Shown: piece after piece, positions 32,358 through 41,037 of the stretch
Numbering within the stretch: position 1 is the stretch's first letter
How the letters are laid out: each line of letters begins with the position of its first letter
Assembly: GCA_910577255.1 (NCBI GenBank)
Contig: CAJTMH010000001.1
Coordinates: 124,001-188,000 of the forward strand
Reading direction: 5' to 3'
Length of the DNA: 64,000 nt
From: an uncultured Duncaniella sp.
GTDB lineage: Bacteria > Bacteroidota > Bacteroidia > Bacteroidales > Muribaculaceae
Notes under the pieces: generated by a model
Database searches by the model: none
Told to the model about the DNA's origin: nothing
What the model saw: only the letters and a program-made list of their open reading frames with translations
Position numbers and translations under genes: made by a program

Positions 32358-34934
32358 ATGGAAAGGAAAAAGTATACATTCGACGAGGCTTACGCGGCTT
32401 CGGTAAAGTATTTTGACGGAGACGAGCTTGCCGCTAAAGTATGGGTGAGCAAGTATGCGCTCAAGGACTCGGAGGGTAACATCTATGAGCAGACTCCGGC
32501 CGATATGCACCGTCGCCTCGCGCGTGAAATATCAAGGATTGAAAGCCATTATCCTAATCCCATGAGTGAGGAGGAGGTGTATGGTCTGTTGGATAAGTTC
32601 AAGTATGTGGTTCCGCAAGGGAGCCCGATGGCCGGTATCGGTAATGATTTCCAGACCGGTTCACTCTCCAATTGCTTCGTGATAGGTCTGGACGGTCATC
32701 CTGACTCCTATGGCGCTATTGCCAAGATTGATGAGGAGCAGGTGCAGCTCATGAAGCGTCGTGGCGGAGTGGGGCATGACATGAGCGACCTTCGTCCCAA
32801 GGGTTCACCGGTCAAGAATTCAGCCTTGACATCCACCGGCCTGGTGCCATTCATGGAACGCTACTCTAATTCAACCCGCGAGGTGGCTCAGGATGGCCGA
32901 CGAGGTGCCCTCATGCTCACTGTGGCCATCAAGCATCCCGATTCAGAGCGGTTTATCGATGCGAAGCTCGAACAGGGTAAGATTACAGGTGCCAACGTGT
33001 CAGTCCGAATCGACGACGAGTTCATGAAAGCTGTGGAGGAGGGTAAACCTTATATGCGTAAGTTCCCGATAGATAGTGACACACCTGAATTTACCAGCGA
33101 GGTGGATGCGAGTGCGCTTTGGGGCAAAATCGTGTATAACGCATGGAAATCAGCAGAACCCGGTGTGCTCTTTTGGGATACTATACTCCGAGAGTCGGTG
33201 CCTGACTGTTATGCTGATCTCGGATTCCAGACTGTCTCCACCAACCCTTGTGGAGAGATACCCCTCTGTCCCTACGACAGTTGCCGCCTTCTGGCTATAA
33301 ATCTTTACTCCTACGTGAAGAATCCTTTCACTCCCGAGGCATATTTCGACTATGAGCTTTTCAGCGATCATATCGCTAAGGCACAGCGTATCATGGATGA
33401 TATCATCGACCTCGAGATGGAGAAGATTGACCGCATAATCGAGAAAATCCAGCTCGACCCTGAGACTGCCGAGGTCAAGGAAACCGAACTGCACCTCTGG
33501 CAGAAAATACGCGCTAAAACACTCAAGGGGCGCCGTACAGGCCTCGGCACTACTGCCGAGGGCGACATGGTGGCGGCTCTTGGCCTGCGTTATGGCACAC
33601 CAGAGGCTACCGCACAGTCAGTGGAGGTCCACAAGGCTTTGGCGCTTGCAGCATTCAGTGCTTCAGTTCAGATGGCCAAGGAGCGAGGCGCATTCGAGGT
33701 GTATGATCCTGAGCGTGAACGCCAAAATCCATTCATTGCGCGTCTGCGTGATGCGGCTCCTGATCTTATTGCTGATATGGAGAAGCATGGACGCCGCAAT
33801 ATAGCGTGTCTCACCATTGCCCCGACAGGCACCACTTCGCTCATGACCCGCACATCGTCAGGTATCGAGCCAGTGTTTATGCCGGTCTATAAGCGTCGTC
33901 GTAAAGTCAATGCCAACGATGCTGATGTCCACATTGATTATGTGGATGAGTCGGGTGACGCATTCGAGGAATATGTGGTATATCATCCCAAATTCCTTGA
34001 GTGGATGAGAATAAATGGTATAGAGCAGCGTAATGATTACTCCCAGGCTGAACTTGATGACATCGTGGCCCGCTCTCCCTACAATAAGGCAACCGCCAAC
34101 GATATTGACTGGATGGAAAAGGTCAAGATGCAAGGAGCTGTCCAGAAATGGGTTGACCACTCTATATCCGTGACCATAAATCTTCCTGCTGATACTACCG
34201 TTGAACTAGTCAATAAGCTTTATATGGAGGCGTGGAAGGCCGGATGCAAAGGATGTACCATTTATCGCGACGGCAGCCGCTCAGGGGTGCTCATCTCGGC
34301 AGGAGAGAACAAGAAGAAGGATCGCGAAAAGGAAGAGCGACTTCCCGACGAATCAGGAAAGGGGCTTGAGATGCCCATGGCTCCTCATGTAGGCAAGCGA
34401 CCCATCGAGCTTGAGGCGGATGTGGTACGTTTCCAGAATAATAAAGAGAAATGGATTGCATTCGTTGGCCTTAAAGATGGCCGTCCCTACGAGATTTTCA
34501 CCGGTCTTGCGGATGATGATGACGGAATCTTCTGCCCTAAGTCAGTATCGAAGGGTAAAATCATCAAAGCGATGGACGACAAGGGGAATAAGCGATATGA
34601 CTTCCAGTTCATCAATAAGCGAGGATATAAGACCACTATCGAAGGATTGTCGGATAAGTTCAATCCTGAGTATTGGAATTATGCCAAGCTGATTTCGGGT
34701 GTGCTGCGCTACGGTATGCCGATCGACCAGGTGATAAAGCTTGTAAATGGTCTTGAGTTGGATTCACAGTCAATCAACACTTGGAAGATGGGTGTGGAAC
34801 GCGCGCTTAAGAAATATCTGCCGTCAGGCACTCCGGCAAGCGGGCAGAAATGTCCAAATTGCGGTCAGGAGACACTGGTGTATCAGGAGGGCTGTCTCAT
34901 CTGCACCTCCTGCGGGACATCGCGTTGCGGATAA
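32358..34934 (+). CDS. nrdJ: adenosylcobalamin-dependent (class II) ribonucleoside-diphosphate reductase
   Basis: 858 residues, the usual length for the NrdJ group. The 10-stranded barrel carries GIGNDFQTGSLSNCFVIG with the first redox Cys, STNPCGEIPLCPYDSCRLLA with the radical-site Cys, and TIAPTGTTSLMTRTSSGIEP. A GCKGCTIYRDGSR motif and a C-terminal zinc-ribbon-like CPNCGQE...CTSCGTSRCG supply Cys pairs for re-reduction. It converts ribonucleotides to deoxyribonucleotides using 5'-deoxyadenosyl radical from B12, independent of oxygen. There is no radical-subunit gene nearby, as expected for class II. No cobalamin riboswitch fits the 130-bp gap upstream. Confidence 0.95.
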   Translation: MERKKYTFDEAYAASVKYFDGDELAAKVWVSKYALKDSEGNIYEQTPADMHRRLAREISRIESHYPNPMSEEEVYGLLDKFKYVVPQGSPMAGIGNDFQTGSLSNCFVIGLDGHPDSYGAIAKIDEEQVQLMKRRGGVGHDMSDLRPKGSPVKNSALTSTGLVPFMERYSNSTREVAQDGRRGALMLTVAIKHPDSERFIDAKLEQGKITGANVSVRIDDEFMKAVEEGKPYMRKFPIDSDTPEFTSEVDASALWGKIVYNAWKSAEPGVLFWDTILRESVPDCYADLGFQTVSTNPCGEIPLCPYDSCRLLAINLYSYVKNPFTPEAYFDYELFSDHIAKAQRIMDDIIDLEMEKIDRIIEKIQLDPETAEVKETELHLWQKIRAKTLKGRRTGLGTTAEGDMVAALGLRYGTPEATAQSVEVHKALALAAFSASVQMAKERGAFEVYDPERERQNPFIARLRDAAPDLIADMEKHGRRNIACLTIAPTGTTSLMTRTSSGIEPVFMPVYKRRRKVNANDADVHIDYVDESGDAFEEYVVYHPKFLEWMRINGIEQRNDYSQAELDDIVARSPYNKATANDIDWMEKVKMQGAVQKWVDHSISVTINLPADTTVELVNKLYMEAWKAGCKGCTIYRDGSRSGVLISAGENKKKDREKEERLPDESGKGLEMPMAPHVGKRPIELEADVVRFQNNKEKWIAFVGLKDGRPYEIFTGLADDDDGIFCPKSVSKGKIIKAMDDKGNKRYDFQFINKRGYKTTIEGLSDKFNPEYWNYAKLISGVLRYGMPIDQVIKLVNGLELDSQSINTWKMGVERALKKYLPSGTPASGQKCPNCGQETLVYQEGCLICTSCGTSRCG

Positions 34935-34954
34935 GTCCCGGAATGACTTAAAAA

Positions 34955-34998
34955 CTAAAAGCGGGTCCGTATGAAAATGACGGACCCGCTTTAGTTTT
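34955..34998. terminator. bidirectional terminator after nrdJ
   Basis: AGCGGGTCCGT (34960-34970) pairs with ACGGACCCGCT (34980-34990), extended by CTAAA/TTTAG with a one-base bulge, then TTTTTT. It also serves the small convergent ORF. Confidence 0.85.
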
Positions 34999-35046
34999 TT
35001 TCGATTTCTTTTCCTTTGGTCACAAATCAAGTGGGAATCACTTGCT

Positions 35047-35211
35047 TTACTGAACTGATGTAGATGGTGTCTGTGGCGAAGGAATGAACCATTCGGTGAT
35101 AAACTCCTGCGATTGGATCACTGTGGCACGGATGGTGGTTACTACAGCACCTACTACATTACCGAAAAAGTCTTCATGTACGGTAGAAAATTTGTCAGAG
35201 TTGAATTCCAT
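35047..35211 (-). CDS. small hypothetical protein (54 residues)
   Basis: An ORF below usual gene-caller length. It begins MEFNSDKFSTVHEDFFGNVV and ends in a Pro/Ser/Thr-rich PSPQTPSTSVQ. There is no signal peptide or membrane helix; a slightly amphipathic Val-rich centre (GAVVTTIRATVIQ) is visible. ACTTTGC ten bases before the ATG resembles a -7 box (AAACTTTG, one base from consensus), and the shared terminator lies downstream, so it forms a complete transcription unit with a very short leader. Not recognised. The remaining parts of the gap 34935-35346 show nothing else. Confidence 0.45.
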   Translation of the reverse strand: MEFNSDKFSTVHEDFFGNVVGAVVTTIRATVIQSQEFITEWFIPSPQTPSTSVQ

Positions 35212-35346
35212 AGTTGCAAAGTTTTTACGTTAGATGTGAAAATAGATTCTTACGCTAATATAACGCATAGGGGCATGAAAATGTTTTCCTAAAATATGTT
35301 AAATATTATAGGAGGCTGAAATTTCTATCGTGTTTTTGTGATGAAC

Positions 35347-36153
35347 CTATTCTTTGTCGAAGTTCCGTGAGAGGTCGATGGAATAGTAATCGGCTGCCTC
35401 ATAAGCCGGAAATCTATGACGTCCCTCTTCCAGATGTTTCTTGTCGAGCAACGCATATAAGTGGCCGTTGCGGCGTGTCTCATGGATTGGTTGCCCGAGA
35501 TTGTCATAGATACATGACTGTCCGGTGGCATACTCCCCATATTTGTCAGAGCCAGTGCGGTTGGCCCCTGCTGAATACACCTGGTTCTCAATAGCTCTGG
35601 CACAGAGCAATGTCCTGAACTGGAAGTCACGCGAATGAGGCCAGTTAGATGGGAGGAGGAGTAGGTCGTATAGCTCGCCGGGCACATTCCTGCACCACAC
35701 CGGGAACCTTAAATCAAAGCAGATGATTAGCTTTATGTTCCAACCTCTGTAGCGTATGATGGGAGGAAAACTGTCGCCCGGTGTATAAGTGCGGCTTTCT
35801 TCCGACAATGGAAACAGGTGGCGCTTGTCATAAAAAGTGGCGTCGCCCATCGGTTCGATAAAAAAGGCCCTGTTGAAATAATGCCCTTTCCCATCGGTGG
35901 CAAGATAGCTGCCAGCGATGGCAAAACCGAAGTATTGCGCCCATCGTTTGATGGAGTCCACGGTGTGTCCGTCGTTTGTCTCAGCCAGATCGGCCAATTT
36001 ATGTGCATCCGGGACGAATGCTGTAGTGAAAAGCTCGGGCAGAATCACAAGATCCGTGTCAGGCTCCACCTGATTGAGCTGATGTGCCGTGGTCACAAGA
36101 TTCTCATCCTTGTTTGCCCATGCTATGTCGAGGGGGATGATGCAGATTTTCAT
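35347..36153 (-). CDS. carbon-nitrogen hydrolase (nitrilase superfamily), omega-amidase-like
   Basis: 268 residues. The catalytic triad is visible: Glu in VILPELFTTAF, Lys in YDKRHLFPL and Cys in IICFDLRFPVW. The order and spacing fit the omega-amidase/YafV branch, which hydrolyses alpha-ketoglutaramate and related omega-amides to the keto acid and ammonia. The NWPHSRDFQFRTLLCARAIEN segment is typical of the fold. Cytosolic. It is followed on the minus strand side by nothing in operon; upstream lies the acyltransferase gene (37-bp gap). Confidence 0.9.
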   Translation of the reverse strand: MKICIIPLDIAWANKDENLVTTAHQLNQVEPDTDLVILPELFTTAFVPDAHKLADLAETNDGHTVDSIKRWAQYFGFAIAGSYLATDGKGHYFNRAFFIEPMGDATFYDKRHLFPLSEESRTYTPGDSFPPIIRYRGWNIKLIICFDLRFPVWCRNVPGELYDLLLLPSNWPHSRDFQFRTLLCARAIENQVYSAGANRTGSDKYGEYATGQSCIYDNLGQPIHETRRNGHLYALLDKKHLEEGRHRFPAYEAADYYSIDLSRNFDKE

Positions 36154-36190
36154 GCCGTTGCTTTGTGATGGTTATAAATGGGATTTCCAA

Positions 36191-36730
36191 TTAGTCGGCA
36201 CAGAATTTTTCAGGCCTGATTCCTTGGAACTGCTTGTAATACCCCTTAATCGCCTTCATATCTGCCTCCATGTCACCTGTCGGGGTGAAAGTCCTTGTCA
36301 GATATATCATTTTTTTTGAGGCATCGATAGCCCCGAGTATGATAGGCACGTGGGCCTCGTAGGCGATGTGGAGGAAACCTGTGCGCCATTGACTGACTCT
36401 GGCCCTTGTCCCCTCGGGGGTTATGGCCAGAGTCATGGTGGTGGCTGAATTGAATTGTTTGATTATCGTTTCAGAGAGGGACGAGCCTCGGCGCTTTGGC
36501 ACCGGAATTCCCCCGAGGGCCTTAAACAGATATTTCATCGGAAAGAAAAACCATGCCTCTTTCATGAGAAATCCTGCTTGCAGACCCACTGACCATGCAG
36601 CCAGTTTACCGAGCACAAAATCCCAGTTGGAGGTGTGAGGTGCCACACAGATTATGCTTTTAGGATAATCCGGTACGGTGCATTCTACTTTCCACCCGAA
36701 CAGTTTAAGGATGAATCCGCTAATCGACAT
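36191..36730 (-). CDS. 1-acyl-glycerol-3-phosphate acyltransferase-like protein
   Basis: 179 residues of the PlsC superfamily, shorter than classical PlsC (about 240). Catalytic HTSNWD (HX4D motif, about residues 32-37) and the phosphate-binding TPEGTR motif (about 103-108) are both present, with FKALGGIPVPKRRGSS between them. It probably transfers an acyl chain in phospholipid synthesis at the inner membrane. It lies 3 bp after the small protein gene at 36734, so they are co-transcribed. Confidence 0.88.
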   Translation of the reverse strand: MSISGFILKLFGWKVECTVPDYPKSIICVAPHTSNWDFVLGKLAAWSVGLQAGFLMKEAWFFFPMKYLFKALGGIPVPKRRGSSLSETIIKQFNSATTMTLAITPEGTRARVSQWRTGFLHIAYEAHVPIILGAIDASKKMIYLTRTFTPTGDMEADMKAIKGYYKQFQGIRPEKFCAD

Positions 36731-36733
36731 CGC

Positions 36734-37102
36734 TTATTTCCCTTTGAGCGCTTCTTTGTTTGCTTCTTTCTGTGCTGCGGGGAGAGCGGCGTTCATCTCT
36801 TTTACAATTGCTTCTACGCGGCTGTTAAACTCGTCCTTGAGTGACTTGTAGGCAGCCTTGAAGTATTTTTTGCGGGCCTGATTGTAGGCGAGGGCGCTGT
36901 CATAGGCTTTGGGCGACTGAGGGAAGTCGAGAGAAACCCGGCTGAGCGCTTTTTCCTGGAGGTCGGCCAGCTCATAGATGATGGCGTTGATTTTCTCGGG
37001 ATCCATGCCGGGGACGGTGATTTTAGCGATTACACATTCACCGGCGAGAGCGCCGCAGATGCTACGGATTTCCTTCTTGAGGAGACGTTTGTTAGCTGCC
37101 AT
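36734..37102 (-). CDS. conserved hypothetical helical protein
   Basis: 122 residues, almost entirely alpha-helical and charged (KRLLKKEIRSICGALAGECV at the start; KKYFKAAYKSLKDEFNSRVE further on; Lys/Ala-rich end). No signal peptide or membrane helix. I do not recognise a named domain. It shares an operon with the acyltransferase (3-bp gap) and has a -7 box at 37153-37160. Confidence 0.75.
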   Translation of the reverse strand: MAANKRLLKKEIRSICGALAGECVIAKITVPGMDPEKINAIIYELADLQEKALSRVSLDFPQSPKAYDSALAYNQARKKYFKAAYKSLKDEFNSRVEAIVKEMNAALPAAQKEANKEALKGK

Positions 37103-37152
37103 AGTAGTTATATTTTTTGATGGTTGGTGTTAGTTGAATTAACGTGATACTG

Positions 37153-37160
37153 CAAATTTA
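37153..37160 (-). promoter_or_regulatory. -7 box of the hypothetical/acyltransferase operon
   Basis: Minus-strand TAAATTTG, start near 37146, leader about 44 nt. Confidence 0.5.
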
Positions 37161-37176
37161 ACAATAAAAATGATAA

Positions 37177-38481
37177 TTATGTTGCATTCAGCAGTATTTT
37201 TTTGAGCGCGGCGTGTGATGGAGATATCCGTTGTATCTCGTTAGGGTGGATACGCTGTGGTGTTGCGGTCTTTGGCTCCGGAAACTCCACGCCTGTGACC
37301 TCACGCATGGTTTTGGCGAATTTTGACGGATGGGCAGTCTCGAGGAATATTCCGGTCTCACCATCCCTCAGGTCCATCTCGAGAGCCTTGTATGCTGTGG
37401 CGCCGTGAGGGTCGAGGAGATAATTATGGATAGAGTGGACATCCACCATCGTGTCAGCTATCTCGCGGTCGGTCAAGGTATAGCCATTAATGTCGGCACA
37501 CATGGCTGTGTGGTCGTGATGATACATTTCGAGTATGCGTGAGAAGTTGGATGGGTTCCCCACATCCATTGCACAGGCGAGTGTCCTTACTGACTGTCTT
37601 GGCGTGAAAGAGCCGGTGGCGAGATATTGCGTGAAGACATCGTTGCGGTTGTTGGCTGCCACGAACCGTTTGATCGGAAGGCCCATTATCTTTGCCGACA
37701 ATCCGGCGGTGAGGTTGCCGAGATTCCCGGAAGGAACTGCCACTACCACATCGTGTACATCCGGATTCTGTCTGAGCAGATCGGCATAGCCGTAGAAATA
37801 GTAGAACATCTGTGGTATCATACGGCACACGTTTATGGAGTTAGCCGATGTGAGGTGCATCCTGGCGCGTAGATCAAGGTCGTTGAACGCTTCCTTGGCT
37901 ATGCGTTGGCAGTCATCGAAGTTGCCGAGCACTTCGATTGGGTGGATATTGTCGCCGAGTGAGACAAACTGATGTTTCTGCATGGCCGATAGCACTCGCT
38001 CGGGGTATAGGACATAGACATTAACCCCTGGCACCTTGTGGAAACCTGAGGCTACCGCACCACCCGAATCACCCGAGGTAGCCACGAGCACATTGATCTC
38101 TCCAGTCATTTTTTTTGAATAATGGCTGATGATGCGGGCCAGAAAGCGCGCTCCTACATCCTTGAACGCAAGGGTAGGACCATGATATAGTTCGAGCGAA
38201 TACACGTTATCGTGTATATGGCGCAGCGGGATGTCGAAAGTAAAAGTGTCGTTGACTATTTCTCTGAGTTCGGCAGAGTCGATATCTTCTCCAAGCATGG
38301 TGTTGGCCACAACATAGGCAATGTCCCTGACCGTCATTTCCCCCATGTTGTTGAAAAACGCACGGGGAATCACGGGGAATCTTTCGGGCAGAAAGAGTCC
38401 TCCGTCGGGAGCCAGTCCCGTCATCACCACTTCTTCGAGTGAAACGTTGCGGCTTTGGCCGTTGGTGCTATAAAATTTCAT
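37177..38481 (-). CDS. thrC: threonine synthase
   Basis: 434 residues. Characteristic blocks are MKFYSTNGQSRNVSLEE at the start, the PLP-binding lysine in GPTLAFKDVGARFLARI, ATSGDSGGAVASGF and VAVPSGNLGNLTAGL for phosphate and cofactor contacts. It converts O-phosphohomoserine to threonine in the cytosol, the last step of threonine biosynthesis. The other thr genes are not adjacent. A -7 box lies at 38562-38569. Confidence 0.95.
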   Translation of the reverse strand: MKFYSTNGQSRNVSLEEVVMTGLAPDGGLFLPERFPVIPRAFFNNMGEMTVRDIAYVVANTMLGEDIDSAELREIVNDTFTFDIPLRHIHDNVYSLELYHGPTLAFKDVGARFLARIISHYSKKMTGEINVLVATSGDSGGAVASGFHKVPGVNVYVLYPERVLSAMQKHQFVSLGDNIHPIEVLGNFDDCQRIAKEAFNDLDLRARMHLTSANSINVCRMIPQMFYYFYGYADLLRQNPDVHDVVVAVPSGNLGNLTAGLSAKIMGLPIKRFVAANNRNDVFTQYLATGSFTPRQSVRTLACAMDVGNPSNFSRILEMYHHDHTAMCADINGYTLTDREIADTMVDVHSIHNYLLDPHGATAYKALEMDLRDGETGIFLETAHPSKFAKTMREVTGVEFPEPKTATPQRIHPNEIQRISPSHAALKKILLNAT

Positions 38482-38561
38482 GGCTGAAATCGTATGCTTG
38501 ACTTGAACTGATGATTAATGTTGCGTGTAGACGTTGATTCGCGAATGATTGCAAAACCGGG

Positions 38562-38569
38562 CAAAATTA
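38562..38569 (-). promoter_or_regulatory. -7 box of thrC
   Basis: Minus-strand TAATTTTG, start near 38555, leader about 74 nt. Confidence 0.55.
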
Positions 38570-38596
38570 AGCAAAACCTGCAAGATTGCCAATTTC

Positions 38597-38929
38597 TTAG
38601 AATATGATTTTGGCCAACGAATCGTTTTTCGCCCTGATTTCTTCCACGAATCCACGTTCGTAGTCGGTAGCTGCCTGATGGCCGAGATTTGTTTCTATGT
38701 TGGTTATGCGGGCTCTCACGTCAAGGAGAGCATCCTGCACGGCAGCTTCATTGTCGGCTTGTTCGAGCAGGCGGTTGGCATGCTCGCTTCCAAGATTATA
38801 TGCTTTCCAGTCCTTGACTTTGCCGGTGGATACAGCGGCCTGGGGCTGTTCTTTTTTGCTGCCGCAGCTACAACCGGCTGTTATGACCGCTGCTATGATT
38901 ACCGGGAGAAATTGCTTATATGATTTCAT
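38597..38929 (-). CDS. small lipoprotein of unknown function
   Basis: 110 residues with a lipobox ITAGCSCGSKK (Cys about residue 20) and a second Cys two residues later. The mature part is helical (HANRLLEQADNEAAVQDALL; RARITNIETNLGHQAATDY), suggesting a coiled or bundle structure in the periplasm. It overlaps the exonuclease gene by 4 bp, the last gene of the porQ-cmk-ispH-exonuclease run. No named family recognised. Confidence 0.75.
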   Translation of the reverse strand: MKSYKQFLPVIIAAVITAGCSCGSKKEQPQAAVSTGKVKDWKAYNLGSEHANRLLEQADNEAAVQDALLDVRARITNIETNLGHQAATDYERGFVEEIRAKNDSLAKIIF

Positions 38930-39426
38930 AAGAGTGTCATGGCTATTTTTGCACAGGCTTCCGCATCGGCCAATGCATTGTGGTGATTATAAAAAGGTAT
39001 GCCAAGGAACTCACAGACGAATGGCAGCGAGTAGGATGTTAGTTGCGCACGTGGTATCATTCGCCGTGCCGACTGGAGAGTGCAGAGAAACAGATGGTCG
39101 GGATAATCTATTCCATAGACTCTGTGGGCGGCTTTTATGCAACGTTCGTCAAAGGCTTTGTTATGTGCCACCAGCGGGAGGTCGCCAATCATCTTTTCAA
39201 GATCGGCCCACACATCGGCAAAACAGCGGGCATTTTCTGTGTCCTGCGGCCCAATGCCGTGGATGTTAAGTGTGAAATGTCTGAAATAGTAATCAGGCTC
39301 CGGTTTTACCAACTCATAGAACCTATCCGTGATATATCCGTCAGTCACCTTGACTGCTCCAATGGCACATATAGAAGATGGCTCGCCGTTGGCAGTCTCT
39401 ACGTCAATGGCTACAAAATCGTTCAC
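38926..39426 (-). CDS. DnaQ-like 3'-5' exonuclease
   Basis: 166 residues of the DEDD exonuclease fold: Exo I FVAIDVETANGEPSS (Asp and Glu ligands about residues 8 and 10), Exo II around LVAHNKAFDERCI, Exo III HNALADAEACAKIA with the catalytic His and Asp, i.e. DEDDh type. It is a stand-alone exonuclease, shorter than DNA polymerase epsilon subunit. It overlaps both neighbours (ispH and the lipoprotein) by 4 bp, so it is translated within this operon. Confidence 0.9.
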   Translation of the reverse strand: MNDFVAIDVETANGEPSSICAIGAVKVTDGYITDRFYELVKPEPDYYFRHFTLNIHGIGPQDTENARCFADVWADLEKMIGDLPLVAHNKAFDERCIKAAHRVYGIDYPDHLFLCTLQSARRMIPRAQLTSYSLPFVCEFLGIPFYNHHNALADAEACAKIAMTLL

Positions 39427-40376
39427 TTGGGCTCCTCCTCGTTTCTGCTAATGTGTGATGCTACTATGTCACGCACCTGCTCCATGAGCCAGCGTGGGGT
39501 TGAGGTGGCTCCACATATTCCTATGCTGTTGGCTCCGTTGATCCATTCCGGCCGGAAATCACCTGAATGCGACACGAGGTAACATCTGCTGTTGACATCA
39601 CGGCATTCGTTGTAAAGCACCTTTCCGTTACTGCTCTTGGCTCCTGCTACAAAAAGTATCACATCGTGGCTCGATGAGAATTCCCGGAGATGGCTGACGC
39701 GGTTGGCGACCTGACGGCAAATAGTGTCATAATATTTGAACGTCACTCCGGGTTGCAACCGATGATTGATTTCCTCTACCATTTCGGCAAGCCCCTGGAG
39801 CGACATTGTGGTCTGCGAGTAGAGGGCTATGTCGCGTGAGAAGTCTATGCGGTTGAGCTGGTCGATGTTTTCAACCACTATCGCCTCGCCTGAGGTTTGG
39901 CCGACAAGTCCGTTGACCTCCGCATGGCCCGATTTGCCGTAGATTACTATCTGTGGGCGTGGAGATGAGGTGTCGTAGGTGGCTTTGATGCGGCGTTGCA
40001 GCTGGAGCACCACCGGACATGTGGCGTCCACGATCTCGATGTTCTGTTGCTTGGCAAGTTCATAAGTCGAAGGGGGTTCGCCATGGGCCCTGAGGAGTAC
40101 TCTGACTCCGTTGAGGTTGTGGAGGTCGCTGTGGGTTATGGTGGAGAGCCCTTTGTTCTCCAGGCGTTCTACCTCGTCACTGTTATGGACGATGTCACCG
40201 AGGCAATACAGGGGCTCGGAGCTGCGTTCGAGTTCCTCTTCGGCCTTGCGTATGGCAGTGACTACCCCATGGCAGAATCCCGAACGCGCATCTATTTCTA
40301 TGGTAGGTGTGTTGGCTGTCGTTGACACTTCAATTCTGTTTACTTTACTGTCTGGTGATGCGGTTATATAGATCAA
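39423..40376 (-). CDS. ispH: 4-hydroxy-3-methylbut-2-enyl diphosphate reductase
   Basis: The last enzyme of the MEP isoprenoid pathway, making IPP and DMAPP. The three Fe-S Cys are in SGFCHGV, DATCPVV and GICGATSTPRWLM; the HGEPP motif is also present. The annotated ATG lies inside the end of cmk (32-bp overlap) and adds about 26 residues before the conserved IEIDARSGFCHG; a GTG at 40328 would give a more typical N-terminus, so the start is uncertain. 317 residues as given. Confidence 0.95.
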   Translation of the reverse strand: MIYITASPDSKVNRIEVSTTANTPTIEIDARSGFCHGVVTAIRKAEEELERSSEPLYCLGDIVHNSDEVERLENKGLSTITHSDLHNLNGVRVLLRAHGEPPSTYELAKQQNIEIVDATCPVVLQLQRRIKATYDTSSPRPQIVIYGKSGHAEVNGLVGQTSGEAIVVENIDQLNRIDFSRDIALYSQTTMSLQGLAEMVEEINHRLQPGVTFKYYDTICRQVANRVSHLREFSSSHDVILFVAGAKSSNGKVLYNECRDVNSRCYLVSHSGDFRPEWINGANSIGICGATSTPRWLMEQVRDIVASHISRNEEEPK

Positions 40377-41037
40377 GCAACCACCGGTTTTGCTCCTCGA
40401 TGGTCATGCGTGAATTATCGAGTCTCACAGCGTCGTCGGCACATCGGAGGGGACTTTCGGCACGGTTCTCGTCAATATGGTCACGGTTTATCACGTTGGC
40501 GAGCACATCCTCATACTTCACTTGTTCTCCCTTGTCTGAAAGCTCCTTATAGCGCCGTTCGGCTCTACGTTCGGCACTCGCGTCGCAAAATACTTTCATC
40601 TCCGCGTCGGGAAATACCACAGTGCCTATATCACGTCCGTCCATCACTATTCCTCGGGTCTTACCCATGGCGCGTTGCATTTTCACCAAGGCGTGGCGCA
40701 CAGGCGCTATGGCTGCGATGGGGGAGACGTGGTTCGACACTTCCAGGGTACGTATCTGTGTTTCCACGTTTTCACCGTTGAGCATGGTATACTGTCGTTC
40801 TCCTTCCACGTGGAAATCTATTGATATGTCCTCAAGCGCGTTCACCACTCCGGGTTCGTCAACACTGCCGTCGGGCCCTATGAGCCCATGACGCATGGCA
40901 TAGAGGGTGACGGCACGATACATCGCGCCTGAGTCGATGTAGCGGTAACCTATCTCTCTGGCCAATTGCTTGGCCATCGTGCTTTTGCCCGACGATGAGT
41001 AACCGTCGATGGCTATGATGATTTTATCAGAATTCAT
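40345..41037 (-). CDS. cmk: cytidylate kinase
   Basis: 230 residues; P-loop IDGYSSSGKSTMAKQL, CMP-binding YIDSGAMYRAVTLYA and MDGRDIGTVVFPDAEMK, then a lid region RRYKELSDKGEQVKYEDV. It phosphorylates CMP and dCMP to diphosphates. Overlaps porQ by 11 bp at its start and ispH by 32 bp at its end. The order porQ-cmk-ispH also occurs in Porphyromonas gingivalis, as far as I recall. Confidence 0.95.
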   Translation of the reverse strand: MNSDKIIIAIDGYSSSGKSTMAKQLAREIGYRYIDSGAMYRAVTLYAMRHGLIGPDGSVDEPGVVNALEDISIDFHVEGERQYTMLNGENVETQIRTLEVSNHVSPIAAIAPVRHALVKMQRAMGKTRGIVMDGRDIGTVVFPDAEMKVFCDASAERRAERRYKELSDKGEQVKYEDVLANVINRDHIDENRAESPLRCADDAVRLDNSRMTIEEQNRWLLDLYNRITRQ

